From the IMG/VR virus record IMGVR_UViG_3300001683_000028, positions 1-64,000 of that record: a stretch of 64,000 bases of DNA. One strand, written 5' to 3'. This document shows positions 16,675 to 25,630 of the stretch, piece after piece; position 1 is the stretch's first letter, and each line of letters begins with the position of its first letter. The position numbers and the translations under genes were made by a program. Source of the DNA: a virus. The notes below the pieces were generated by a model. The model ran no database searches. It was given only the letters and a program-made list of their open reading frames with translations, and was not told the DNA's origin.

Positions 16675-17021
16675 ATGATAAAATAAATGTGCCAAAAAAT
16701 AATCGTTATGTTGACTCGAAAAAGAGAGATGCGCAAAGAAAAGTTGAGAATGCTTTTTCGGAATATAAAAAGATACTTGAAGATAAAACTCATCCAGATA
16801 ATCAGACCGAAGGATATAAGAATAATGTAATTTCTATATTAAATAGGCTGCTGGTTGCTGCGGACGAGATGGACTCAGAAAATCCAGGTGAAGGAATATT
16901 TGGCTTAATAGTCTTGTCTCTTAGATCTAATTTAAAATTAAGAGATGAGATAATAAAGTCTAATGTAGAAATAAGAGATCTTAGGGTAGAGATAAATAGA
17001 CTAAAGAAGATGAAGCAGTGA
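16671..17021 (+). CDS. Hypothetical coiled-coil protein
   Basis: 116 residues, Lys/Glu/Asn rich, with a C-terminal heptad pattern (residues about 85-114) that should form a coiled coil. Overlaps both neighbours by 4 bases. No motif identifies its role; it could be a small adaptor for the downstream DNA-processing genes. Confidence 0.5.
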   Translation: MNDKINVPKNNRYVDSKKRDAQRKVENAFSEYKKILEDKTHPDNQTEGYKNNVISILNRLLVAADEMDSENPGEGIFGLIVLSLRSNLKLRDEIIKSNVEIRDLRVEINRLKKMKQ

Positions 17022-17260
17022 AGAGTAAAGAAGAAATCATAAGTCATTTAATCAAAAAGATTAGGGATGTCTCCGAAGAAAGAAGGGGGCTTGGAGTATG
17101 GTGCAAGAAAGTTTTAATTGACCCAGAGCAAGATCGTGCCTATATTGCGATTGTGGCGTATAGGCTAGCTTTAGTTGAATTATTAGATGAAATAAAGGGC
17201 GGTAAAAATGAGCGGTTATTCGGAGAAAATAAGTCTTTTTCAGCCAAGAGGAGGAGCTAA
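17018..17260 (+). CDS. Small hypothetical protein
   Basis: 80 residues from a GTG start that overlaps the previous stop. It is helical and basic, with an RRGLGVWCKK segment near residue 22. Its last 53 bases overlap the start of the FtsK-like gene in a different frame, which is a larger overlap than elsewhere. No family is recognised. Confidence 0.45.
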   Translation: MKSKEEIISHLIKKIRDVSEERRGLGVWCKKVLIDPEQDRAYIAIVAYRLALVELLDEIKGGKNERLFGENKSFSAKRRS

Positions 17261-18308
17261 GTTATTTGCTCTATTAAAGTCATTCGGAATTAATTGCGAT
17301 TCCATTGATATGGAGAGTAAGAAATTTTTCGATGTTTATGATCTAAAGTTATCAAGAGGAGTTAGATCCTCAAAAATAGAACGAGTTTTGGTAGATATTG
17401 GGATCTCAATGTCAGCATTATCAAAGCCTATTGGTTATCCGGTATTAAAGGATGGGATCTACAGAATAGAGATTCAAACAAGAGAGTTTGAGTCCCCATC
17501 TTTAATGAGCGTGTGTGATAGCTTCCCAAGTAATTATTACGCCCCAATTGCAATTGGAATGGATGATTCTGGAGAATATTTTCATGCTGATTTAAACTCG
17601 ATACCAAACCTACTTATAGGCGGGGTTCCAGGGGCTGGGAAGAGCATGCTTCTTCATAGCATGATTATATCATTAATTAAGTCTGGAGTTGAACTTTATC
17701 TAATAGACCCAAAGATGGTTGAGTTTGTGTCATATGAGGGCGCTAGAAACGTTCGTGGAATTTATAATTCTGTAGAAGAAACAGAGGCTGCAATTGAATG
17801 TCTTAGGCAGGAAATGGAGTCAAGATTTAAATTGCTTAGAAAAAGCTCTACTAGAAATGTTATAGAGTATAATAAAAAGAAGAAATCGAAGCTTAGACCA
17901 ATAGTGCTCGTTATTGATGAGTGGGCAGATATCGTTCTTCAGTCGAGCGGAATACATAAGTTATTATGCTCCGTGGCGCAAAAGGGAAGGGCTGCAGGAA
18001 TTTCAATTATTTTAGCAACACAACGGCCATCAGCGAAGGTTATTTCTGGACTGGTAAAGGCAAACTTTCCAGGCAGAATTGCCCTGCAAGTAGCGTCGGC
18101 TACAGATAGTCGTATTATTTTAGATTGCAAAGGTGCGGAAGATTTGGTAGAAGTTGGAACGGGACTATATCTTGATGGAAGATCAGCAAAGCCAAAGATG
18201 TTTAGAGCACCATTTCTGAGAGATATAGACGAGGAGCTAGAAGCTTTTTCTATTGAAACAAATAAGAAAGACTCTTTTTGGAGAAGGATTCTTTTTAATG
18301 GGTTATAG
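17208..18308 (+). CDS. FtsK/SpoIIIE-type DNA translocase motor
   Basis: 366 residues. Walker A GGVPGAGKS near residue 140, Walker B IVLVIDEWAD near residue 232, and the diagnostic ILATQRPSAKVISGLVKANF followed by IALQVASATDSRIIL are all as in FtsK/SpoIIIE motor domains. The membrane anchor and long linker of bacterial FtsK are missing, as is a clear gamma DNA-reading domain, so this is a soluble motor. It is followed by primase and SbcCD genes, so a role in DNA handling during replication or recombination is likely. It is separate from the terminase motor at 51083. Confidence 0.88.
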   Translation: MSGYSEKISLFQPRGGAKLFALLKSFGINCDSIDMESKKFFDVYDLKLSRGVRSSKIERVLVDIGISMSALSKPIGYPVLKDGIYRIEIQTREFESPSLMSVCDSFPSNYYAPIAIGMDDSGEYFHADLNSIPNLLIGGVPGAGKSMLLHSMIISLIKSGVELYLIDPKMVEFVSYEGARNVRGIYNSVEETEAAIECLRQEMESRFKLLRKSSTRNVIEYNKKKKSKLRPIVLVIDEWADIVLQSSGIHKLLCSVAQKGRAAGISIILATQRPSAKVISGLVKANFPGRIALQVASATDSRIILDCKGAEDLVEVGTGLYLDGRSAKPKMFRAPFLRDIDEELEAFSIETNKKDSFWRRILFNGL

Positions 18309-18831
18309 AAAGTCTGACATAATTAGTGGAGTCTCCATAGAAAGTGTTGCTGAACTGCTAAGGATAAAGCTTGAGTCAGTGTCTACTGGAAATTTTACAG
18401 CAAGATGCAAGTGTCCTGGCCTAGACCATAAGAATGGTTCGGAAAGAACTGGTTCACTATACATTGATACTATTAGAAATAATTATTTTTGCTATGGGTG
18501 TAACTCTAGTCATAATCAGATAGACTTCTATATATTGGCTACTGGGTGTGATTTTCTAGGAGCATTAGAGGCTCTTGGCCCATTGATTGACCCAGATAAA
18601 GTTGGTGCACCGACAGAATCTAAAAAAACAAATTTTAGCATACTTATGGAAATCTCTAAATATATAAGGATGATAATACTAAAGAATAAAAATGATATTA
18701 AATGGATTATGAAGCTACAGAAAAATGTCGATACCTCGATAAACAGTATTGACAGGTTTGACGTTAAAAAAACTAGCTTATTATTAGAGAAAATTAAGAG
18801 AGTGTGCAGAGAAAGGTATCGTAATAAATGA
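18298..18831 (+). CDS. Stand-alone primase zinc-binding domain (DnaG N-terminal type)
   Basis: 177 residues from the ATG at 18298, preferred over an in-frame ATG at 18253 because GAGAAGGA lies nine bases upstream. The first 100 residues match the DnaG zinc-binding domain: CKCPGLDHK, a Ser-containing strand, then YFCYGC about 30 residues on and the GDxIxFYxxxxGxxFxxAxExL-like helix (here QIDFYILATGCDFLGALEAL). The Toprim RNA-polymerising part is absent; a matching catalytic half lies at 41507. The C-terminal 75 residues are Lys/Ile-rich helix. The zinc domain recognises the template initiation site in known primases. Confidence 0.8.
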   Translation: MGYRKSDIISGVSIESVAELLRIKLESVSTGNFTARCKCPGLDHKNGSERTGSLYIDTIRNNYFCYGCNSSHNQIDFYILATGCDFLGALEALGPLIDPDKVGAPTESKKTNFSILMEISKYIRMIILKNKNDIKWIMKLQKNVDTSINSIDRFDVKKTSLLLEKIKRVCRERYRNK

Positions 18832-20000
18832 GAGCGATAATATGTGGAGATGCTCATATCGGAGCAGTCTTTGGTCTCGGCGGACCAAATGGATCGGGAG
18901 GCAACACTAGAGTTGACGACTATTCTGAGAGCCTTAATTATATTATAGATTACGCCATAAGTTCTGGCGCGGAAATTTTTATACAGACAGGTGATTTGTT
19001 TGAAAGCAGAAATCCTGCTCCCGAATATATATCTGTTGCGAATAAGGCCCTCCGAAGACTTTCGGATGCAAATATTGCAACATTTGTAATAATGGGCAAT
19101 CATGATTACATTAGGGGCGATGGAGGTTTCACTAGTGCAATATCTGGAATGGCAGCTAGTGAGTATCCTAATGTTAGAATGATATTGGATCCAGAAGTTG
19201 TTACTTTTAAAAACTCTAAAAATGAGGCTGCAAATATTATATTATTGCCCTTTAGAGATAGAAAGATGTATACGGATTTTGGGAAAACATGTAGAGACCA
19301 ATCGCATGCATATAACTCTGAAATAAAGAATATAATAACTTTAATAAATAATGATCATCCAACGCTTTCAATCGGCCATAATTTCTTTTATGAAGGAAGC
19401 TATAATGATTATGGCGGGTCGGAACTTATGGTTGACCCAGACGCATTTGTTGGTACAGATCTGGCGATAATGGGGCACGTACATTCCTTTTCTGTATTAA
19501 GAAAAAAGTCTCCAGTATGTGTTTACTCTGGAAGTATGGAGAGAACAAACTTTGGTGATGCAAACATAGATAAATATTTTATCGATTATGATATATCAGA
19601 TAAGAAAATAAAGTTTAAGAAGACCCCAGTAAGAGATTTGGTGGATGGGCTGATCGATTTAACTGATGAGGATTTTTCAACCTGCAAAGATTCACTAAAG
19701 ACTCAGATAGAGTCATTAGAGGTTAGGGGCAAGATAGTAAGGGTTAAGATATCTGTGAAAGAAGCTGTTATGCCGGCTGTTGATAAAGCGTTCGTGCAAA
19801 AGTATTTGTATGATAATGGTGCGCATTTTGTTTCAAAGATTATAATAGAGCCTATTATAAATAGGGTCATTAGAGATAGCGAGATATTGAATCACAATAA
19901 TGATTACGAAATGTTTGAAGCGTTTATAGAATCTCAAACTTTTGATAAAAATGTTTTAAAAAGCATATTAAAAGAGGGAAGAAGGATAATAGAGGATTAA
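18828..20000 (+). CDS. sbcD-like: SbcD/Mre11-type nuclease subunit (T4 gp47-like)
   Basis: 390 residues. All metallophosphoesterase motifs are visible in order: GDAHIG at 7-12, TGDLFE near 55, GNHDY near 89, SIGHNF near 180 and GHVHS near 217. A capping domain follows. Mre11/SbcD uses two metals to nick and resect DNA and works with a Rad50/SbcC ATPase, encoded next with a TAATG overlap. An insertion after the first motif (GGPNGSGGN) is slightly longer than usual. Starts 4 bases inside the primase zinc-domain gene. Confidence 0.92.
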   Translation: MRAIICGDAHIGAVFGLGGPNGSGGNTRVDDYSESLNYIIDYAISSGAEIFIQTGDLFESRNPAPEYISVANKALRRLSDANIATFVIMGNHDYIRGDGGFTSAISGMAASEYPNVRMILDPEVVTFKNSKNEAANIILLPFRDRKMYTDFGKTCRDQSHAYNSEIKNIITLINNDHPTLSIGHNFFYEGSYNDYGGSELMVDPDAFVGTDLAIMGHVHSFSVLRKKSPVCVYSGSMERTNFGDANIDKYFIDYDISDKKIKFKKTPVRDLVDGLIDLTDEDFSTCKDSLKTQIESLEVRGKIVRVKISVKEAVMPAVDKAFVQKYLYDNGAHFVSKIIIEPIINRVIRDSEILNHNNDYEMFEAFIESQTFDKNVLKSILKEGRRIIED

Positions 20001-22105
20001 TGATTCCATTTAATATAAAAATAAAAAACTTTTATTCTCACAAGGATAGTGAAATAGATTTTTCACAATTTAATTCGGTACTCCTAATAGGCAATACTGA
20101 GGGGGATTATGGGAAAAGCAATGGAAGTGGTAAAAGCGCCATATTAGAGTCTATTTTATGGTGCCTGTTCAATAAGTCTAGAACACCTATGATGAACGAC
20201 ATAATAAGGTGGGGAGAGACAAGTTGTTCTGTTGAATTGGAGTTTGATCATGATGATACAAGATATAAGATCCTTAGAACAAGAAATAGAAAAAACTCAA
20301 CATCTACAGTTGAATTTTCATACTTAAATAAGCTCAGTGATTGGAGTGATTTATCTGGCTCAACATCTGGTATAACAAACGATACAATAGAGAAGATAAT
20401 AAAATTAGATTATAAGACATTTATAAATTCAATTTATTTTAGACAAAATGACATATCTGAGTTTGCTGAGGCAGACCCCGCCAAGAAGAAGGAGATATTA
20501 AAATCTATAATAGATATATCTAGATGGGACGAGTATGAAAAAGCAGCAAAAAAGATGGGCAAGGATATATCTACAGAGTGCAAAATATTGGAAGCGTCAA
20601 TTAGCAGCTATGATGAAACAGAATCTAGTCTTATAGAGAGCGAAAAATCTTTAAAAAATAAGACTATTAATCTAAATAAGCTAAAGTCAGATAGAGCGAT
20701 AATAATCGAGAAGTTAGACAAGATCTCTATGGAGTATGAGGCGAGAAAGAAATCACTTGATACGGACAATTATGATAATACAGTTGAGGAAATTGAGCAT
20801 CTGAGATTAGAGGCGGAGAAGATATCAACATTATTAAGCGAGATTGATATAAAAATATCTGATGAAAAGAGTACTCTAGATGTCTTTTGGAGTGATCTCA
20901 ATATAAAGATTGAGTCAATATCAAAGATTGAAGTCTCTGAAGGTATTGATGAAAAGATGAAAAGCATTCAAGATGGAATAACCGAAGCGTCTTCAACTTC
21001 CGCGTCCGCAAGAAGCCTGCTGGCTTTACTGTCGGATATACATATAATTCATGGCGAATGTTATATTTGCAGCCAAGATATTGACAACAATCTTTATACC
21101 AGACTAAAGGATGGCCATGGCAAAAAGATTGAAATGCACAAAGCAGAGCTTGATCGTTCAGAATTTGTCCTAAAGAAGCTAAAAAAAGATTTAAAAAATG
21201 CAAAGATACTAAGAGAAAATACAATTAAAGTTTCGAGTGTTGAGTTCGAAATCGAATCTTTGAGAGCAAAAATTGAAGCACGATCTGATGTGCTGGAGTC
21301 GCGCAATGTGATGCGAGAGGGTATTTCAAAGAAATTTTTTTCAAAAAAGACAAAGCTTGCAGCGTCAGAGGAAATTCTTGAGTCTCTTAAGGATCCTAGC
21401 TTTAAAAGTTTGCAAAAGAAAATACATTCTTTAAAGATAGAGAGAGATAGGGTGTCAGCAAGTGTTATATCGGAGGCAAAAGAAATAGGATCCCTAACAG
21501 AAAGAACATCTGCTTTTAGAGGGACTCTTTCTGAGATGAAGTCCAAGAAGAAGGAGCTAACTAAAAAGAGGAAAAGAGCTGTAGTTCTTGAAAAGCTAAC
21601 CAGAATGCTTGGAAAGAGTGGAATCCAAACCATTCTTTTGGATGGGATTATAGACGACCTTGAATCAACAGCAAATAGGATTCTTGGATCAATCGCAAAT
21701 GAGCCAATTTTGATTACACTAGAGACGCAGAGGCTTGGATCAGACGGAGTCTCTGTTCTAGAGACGTTAGATCTGAAAATAAGAAAAGATGGAAACCTTC
21801 AGGATTTTAAGTCACTAAGTGGAGGTGAGAAGTTTAGGATATCTCTTGCTCTTAGGGTTGCTTTGAGCGATTTATCTTCAAGATATGGAGGGGCCTCTTT
21901 GGAGTTTTTGCTGCTAGATGAAGTTAACTCTCCGCTAGATAGGTATGGGGTTGAGACATTATTCGTTAATGTAATTAAATCGCTTGAGGCATCGTATAAA
22001 ATTATGGTAATAACACATGATGAAACTCTTAAGGAGAAATTTGATAATGTAATTGATGTTACAAAAGTAAATGGAGAGAGTCAGATAGAGTTTGTTGCTA
22101 GATAG
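20000..22105 (+). CDS. sbcC-like: SbcC/Rad50-type ATPase subunit (T4 gp46-like)
   Basis: 701 residues. Walker A SNGSGKS lies near residue 44, a long coiled coil is broken by a zinc hook CYIC near residue 355, the ABC signature LSGGEK near residue 611 and Walker B LEFLLLDEV near residue 635. The last Asp-containing strand ends with VITHDE. The length, much shorter than E. coli SbcC (about 1050), resembles phage gp46. It should tether and remodel DNA ends with its SbcD partner for recombination-dependent replication. Coupled to the sbcD-like gene. Confidence 0.93.
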   Translation: MIPFNIKIKNFYSHKDSEIDFSQFNSVLLIGNTEGDYGKSNGSGKSAILESILWCLFNKSRTPMMNDIIRWGETSCSVELEFDHDDTRYKILRTRNRKNSTSTVEFSYLNKLSDWSDLSGSTSGITNDTIEKIIKLDYKTFINSIYFRQNDISEFAEADPAKKKEILKSIIDISRWDEYEKAAKKMGKDISTECKILEASISSYDETESSLIESEKSLKNKTINLNKLKSDRAIIIEKLDKISMEYEARKKSLDTDNYDNTVEEIEHLRLEAEKISTLLSEIDIKISDEKSTLDVFWSDLNIKIESISKIEVSEGIDEKMKSIQDGITEASSTSASARSLLALLSDIHIIHGECYICSQDIDNNLYTRLKDGHGKKIEMHKAELDRSEFVLKKLKKDLKNAKILRENTIKVSSVEFEIESLRAKIEARSDVLESRNVMREGISKKFFSKKTKLAASEEILESLKDPSFKSLQKKIHSLKIERDRVSASVISEAKEIGSLTERTSAFRGTLSEMKSKKKELTKKRKRAVVLEKLTRMLGKSGIQTILLDGIIDDLESTANRILGSIANEPILITLETQRLGSDGVSVLETLDLKIRKDGNLQDFKSLSGGEKFRISLALRVALSDLSSRYGGASLEFLLLDEVNSPLDRYGVETLFVNVIKSLEASYKIMVITHDETLKEKFDNVIDVTKVNGESQIEFVAR

Positions 22106-22106
22106 T

Positions 22107-22125
22107 CTATTAATTTTAATATAAT
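22107..22125 (+). promoter_or_regulatory. Candidate promoter, CTATTAAT-N5-TATAAT, leaderless spacing
   Basis: CTATTAAT (22107-22114) precedes TATAAT (22120-22125). The ATG at 22130 is only 4 bases beyond the -10-like box and no ribosome site exists, so the transcript would begin at or next to the start codon. Confidence 0.5.
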
Positions 22126-22129
22126 ATTT

Positions 22130-23038
22130 ATGTCCATTAGTATAGAAATATTAGAATCCGAAAATCAGATTATATCTGGAGTTCCAGAGACGGTATCAAT
22201 AGTGCCAATTGATAATCTCGTGCTCTATTACTCTTTAGATGGCGAGGACCCAGGCTCAGAATCGTTACTAGTCGATGGGCCGATCAATATGCCTACAGAT
22301 GGCGTTTCTGTTGAATTAAGAGTTGTTGGGCTTAAGCTAGACCCTGAGTCGGGGGAGCTGGTTGTGGCGACAGATATTTTCGGAAAAAAATATTCTCCAG
22401 ACCCTTACTCGAATAGCAAGTCTAGGCACTCATATGATGGAGTTATTGTTATTCCGTATGGAGAAGACTTAGTTGACAGCTTGTCACTATTAACGGACGG
22501 AGAAGCGGCGCAGGGCAGTGCTGTGGAGTTAAAGGAGCTTGAGATAAAAGCGTCTACTAGTTCAAGAACTGGGGGCAAAATACCTAATGATTCTACGATT
22601 GAGTTTATTAGAAAGCCTATTGCGGCAGGCTCAATATCAGATGATAGGAAGACTTCTTTTGTAAATAGCGCTGACTTTAACCCCAAGGCTAGTGTGATAG
22701 AGATTGATGGAAGAACCCAACAAGATCGGGATTCGCAGGTTGTAAGAATAGTTAATAGAAGTTATAATAGTATTGATCCAACTTCTAATTTTTATAGTGA
22801 AAACTGGAAGAGAAATGAGCAAGTAATTACGGGGAACTTGGTTAGAAGTATTTATAATAATAATACTGGAGTGATTGTTTTCTACTATTGGGAGAGCAAA
22901 GAGTCTAAGTGGCTTACGTCAATACAGAATATTGGAGCAAGAGACCCGTATAATATATCTGGATCTGGCCCATCTGGTCGGGGCAATAGGTTTGTTTATA
23001 GGTGGATACAGGAGAGGGCATTCACAAGAATTTTTTAG
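22130..23038 (+). CDS. Putative virion protein with chitobiase-like Ig domain
   Basis: 302 residues. Residues about 30-65 carry YYSLDGEDPGSES and a following GPI, the pattern of the chitobiase/hexosaminidase C-terminal-type Ig fold often found in surface or virion proteins. The remainder is beta-rich with Ser/Thr/Asp and a Trp/Tyr/Arg-rich end. No signal peptide. It has no Shine-Dalgarno sequence and sits right behind a promoter-like pair of boxes. A role on the phage particle is likely but not shown. Confidence 0.55.
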   Translation: MSISIEILESENQIISGVPETVSIVPIDNLVLYYSLDGEDPGSESLLVDGPINMPTDGVSVELRVVGLKLDPESGELVVATDIFGKKYSPDPYSNSKSRHSYDGVIVIPYGEDLVDSLSLLTDGEAAQGSAVELKELEIKASTSSRTGGKIPNDSTIEFIRKPIAAGSISDDRKTSFVNSADFNPKASVIEIDGRTQQDRDSQVVRIVNRSYNSIDPTSNFYSENWKRNEQVITGNLVRSIYNNNTGVIVFYYWESKESKWLTSIQNIGARDPYNISGSGPSGRGNRFVYRWIQERAFTRIF

Positions 23039-23063
23039 TTTAAGTTTGATTTAAGGGAAGTTT

Positions 23064-23834
23064 ATGTTAAAGTTATCTGTATCCTCAATAGGCACGTTTG
23101 AAAAGTGTCCGAAGAAATATCATTACAATTATATTGAAAAGCCCAATATAATTAGGCAGAAGTATGATTTTACTGAATTTGGGTCATGCGCTCATCAGAT
23201 TTTAGAAAATTTTCATAATTATATTCTAGAGAACCCAAGTGTCAAGAAAGAGGATTGGTCTTCGATAATGAAGAGCAGCTTTGTTGATGGTGTGAAGAAA
23301 TTTGATATAAATCTATTAAGTGGTGACACCTGGGCTCCAGGCGGAAGTATGCCTGGAATAAAATTACTTAAAAAAATAATGCAAGATTACTTAAATAAAC
23401 TAAGGTTGGATGGAATGCCTAACGTAGTTGGGATAGAAACTCCTTATAAATTTAAGATAAAAGATGGAGCATTTATAAGAGGCTATATAGACAGGATCGA
23501 CAAAATTGATGATGAAACATATCATGTTGTTGATTATAAAACCTCTAAGTCCACTAAATATTTGACAAACTTCCAACTACTTGTATATGCAGAGGCAGTA
23601 AAAAGAATTTTTCCGGACGCCAAGGTAGTTCATGGGTCTTATAATATGTTAAAGCATGGATGCAAGCTGGTTAGCTGGAAGTTTACAGATATGGACCACA
23701 AAGACTGCAATAAGACTCTGGGAAAAAGGAGTTTTCAAATTGAAAAAGAGAAAGTATGGGTAAAAAAGCCTTCTATGCTTTGTCAGTGGTGTGATTTTAA
23801 GAGCATATGTCAAGATTCATGGTCGGAGGATTAA
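23064..23834 (+). CDS. PD-(D/E)XK nuclease with four-cysteine Fe-S pattern (Cas4/AddB-RecB-like)
   Basis: 256 residues. Nuclease motifs are GSCAHQILE (His near 51), IRGYIDRID (Asp near 143), HVVDYKTSK (Asp and Lys near 158-160) and QLLVYAEA. One early cysteine in KCPKKY (Cys15) and three late ones in CQWCDFKSIC give the four-cysteine pattern that binds a 4Fe-4S cluster in AddB, Cas4 and related exonucleases. There is no helicase domain. It probably processes DNA ends together with the neighbouring SbcCD and recombination proteins. AGGGAAG precedes the start. Confidence 0.88.
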   Translation: MLKLSVSSIGTFEKCPKKYHYNYIEKPNIIRQKYDFTEFGSCAHQILENFHNYILENPSVKKEDWSSIMKSSFVDGVKKFDINLLSGDTWAPGGSMPGIKLLKKIMQDYLNKLRLDGMPNVVGIETPYKFKIKDGAFIRGYIDRIDKIDDETYHVVDYKTSKSTKYLTNFQLLVYAEAVKRIFPDAKVVHGSYNMLKHGCKLVSWKFTDMDHKDCNKTLGKRSFQIEKEKVWVKKPSMLCQWCDFKSICQDSWSED

Positions 23835-23837
23835 ACG

Positions 23838-24602
23838 TTGAGTAATTATAAGGGCGAAGTTCGCATGTATGACGAAGTTATATTTGTAGACACGAAAACA
23901 GGCAGAGGTGTTGATCGGGTGATAAAAAAGATTACGCCTCTTATAGATGGGATGGCATCCAGATCTCATATCGCTGGGTATTCTTTTGAGGATATAAAGC
24001 AGGAGATATGCTTGCTCGTGGTGGACGGGGTTAAGAAATATGATCCAAGTCGCGAAGTCAAGTTGAGTACATTCTTGCATTGGCACTTGAAAAATAAGTT
24101 CATAACTAAACTAAAAAGCTTAAATACAATGGCGAATGATGCAACTTCAATGAAGGATGAAAAGATAGAGAGCTGCCCTTGCGGAGGGGACATAGAGAGG
24201 AACTCAAAGAGGGAGACTTTTGTATGCTCTTCGTGTAAAAAAATACATAAAGCTGTTTACAGATCTTCAAGAAGAGAGCTTATATTTTCAGAGATGAAAT
24301 CAAGCTCTCAAGGTGAAGATGATAGTGGTGATTATATTAATTATGTATCTACTGATGATGCAATATTCCCATCCAGATTTGGAAATATTGCAGGGCTTGA
24401 GACCAAGATATTTTTTGAAAAGTTGGAGGCAGTTCTTGATGAAAAGACGGCAAAGATTTTGAGAAAATTTTGCATAGAAGGGACAACAATGCAAGAGGCG
24501 GCAAGGGCTGTTGGTATGACTGGATGGGCTGCAAGCGTTAGGCTTAAGCGAATAAAAAAGAATCCGCTCGCTAGAAAGATAATTTCATCAACATTCGGAT
24601 AG
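23838..24602 (+). CDS. Sigma-factor-like protein with inserted zinc ribbon
   Basis: 254 residues from a TTG with GGAGG ten bases upstream. Residues 40-95 resemble sigma region 2: a GYSFEDIKQEI helix, then VKKYDPSREVKLSTFLHWHLKNKF, which aligns with the region 2.2-2.4 core. Next is a zinc ribbon (CPCG at about 114 and CSSC about 16 residues later), which ordinary sigma factors lack at this site. The C-terminal 55 residues form a region-4-like helix-turn-helix (EGTTMQEAARAVGMTGWAAS). This suggests a phage sigma for late genes, functionally like T4 gp55. The candidate two-box promoter is a possible target, which is inference. Confidence 0.72.
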   Translation: MSNYKGEVRMYDEVIFVDTKTGRGVDRVIKKITPLIDGMASRSHIAGYSFEDIKQEICLLVVDGVKKYDPSREVKLSTFLHWHLKNKFITKLKSLNTMANDATSMKDEKIESCPCGGDIERNSKRETFVCSSCKKIHKAVYRSSRRELIFSEMKSSSQGEDDSGDYINYVSTDDAIFPSRFGNIAGLETKIFFEKLEAVLDEKTAKILRKFCIEGTTMQEAARAVGMTGWAASVRLKRIKKNPLARKIISSTFG

Positions 24603-24604
24603 GC

Positions 24605-25561
24605 ATGAGCGCTAAAGAATTTATAGAAAATGAGAAAGATATTTCTAGATTTAAGCTAAAAGGCTTAGGAAGGGAGCCTCGGCCCTACAAGGTTCGATTG
24701 GCAGAGATAGAGAAAGAATTTCTTTGCATAGACTTTGATAGTCTGAATTTAAGTGAGGAAGAGTCCAGAGAGGCTGTAAGGTTATTTAGAGTTTCTAGGC
24801 CATCATTTTATATAAAATATAAAGATACATTATTGTGCGATAACACTTTCGATGAGCGGAGGGAGGGCACTCTCGATAGAAAAAGATATGTGTTTGAGCA
24901 GATTAAAATGTTAGGCTCAAATAATTTTTCTAATTATGATGACCACATAGAGGGTCTATTTTCTTATTCGAGATTAGTAGGGAAAAGACAGATTGCAAGA
25001 TTTAGGTGCGGAGCGATGTCGGCGGCGATGTATCTAGAGTGTGGGATGGAAAAGATTTACTCTAAAGTTAGCAGCCTAAGTCCAACAAATTTATTTTATG
25101 CAAGATCAATGATGGATATGCTCATTGATAATTTACATAAAAATTGGTATGCAAATTATAATTATTTTTTAGATAAAATGGATTTTGGGAAAATTAAACC
25201 ATTGAAAACACTAATAGATAAGGAGCCTTGTGAGGATGATCTTGCCGCTGATGGTTACTCCTTTGTTACCAAAGTTAAGGGCAGGGGCAATGAGCATATC
25301 AAAATTGTTCACTTAGATCTGCTTGGCAATGATGGTGAAGATTTGGCTTGTTATTTTTCTACAAAATTACGCGGAGGCGAACCCAGCGACTATAAAGCGC
25401 TTGATTTAAGATATTCGAGTGATATTAGAGTTAGGCCACAGTTGTGCAAAGTAAGGTTGCTTGTTCCGAGCACGAGGTCTGAGTCTATATCTATTAGTTC
25501 GCTAAACGCGGTAATTACATCTTTTTATGGTCAAATTTATAAAGAATATCATTCTTTTTAA
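24605..25561 (+). CDS. Hypothetical protein
   Basis: 318 residues starting 2 bases after the sigma-like gene. The first third is charged and helical; the middle (residues about 130-190) is helical with several Tyr/Asn; the last third looks beta-rich. Cysteines are scattered without a zinc pattern. I do not recognise a family. It is the last gene before a candidate promoter and the giant 2115-residue gene. Confidence 0.55.
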   Translation: MSAKEFIENEKDISRFKLKGLGREPRPYKVRLAEIEKEFLCIDFDSLNLSEEESREAVRLFRVSRPSFYIKYKDTLLCDNTFDERREGTLDRKRYVFEQIKMLGSNNFSNYDDHIEGLFSYSRLVGKRQIARFRCGAMSAAMYLECGMEKIYSKVSSLSPTNLFYARSMMDMLIDNLHKNWYANYNYFLDKMDFGKIKPLKTLIDKEPCEDDLAADGYSFVTKVKGRGNEHIKIVHLDLLGNDGEDLACYFSTKLRGGEPSDYKALDLRYSSDIRVRPQLCKVRLLVPSTRSESISISSLNAVITSFYGQIYKEYHSF

Positions 25562-25562
25562 T

Positions 25563-25582
25563 CTATTAATTTATCTTATATT
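25563..25582 (+). promoter_or_regulatory. Candidate promoter, CTATTAAT-N6-TATATT
   Basis: CTATTAAT (25563-25570) and TATATT (25577-25582) lie 6 bases apart in the short gap before the 2115-residue gene. A start near 25590 would leave a leader of about 40 bases ending in an AAGGG ribosome site. Confidence 0.45.
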
Positions 25583-25630
25583 TAGTAGTGAAAGTATTGG
25601 TTATCGTATTATCATTAAGGGTAGTAATAT

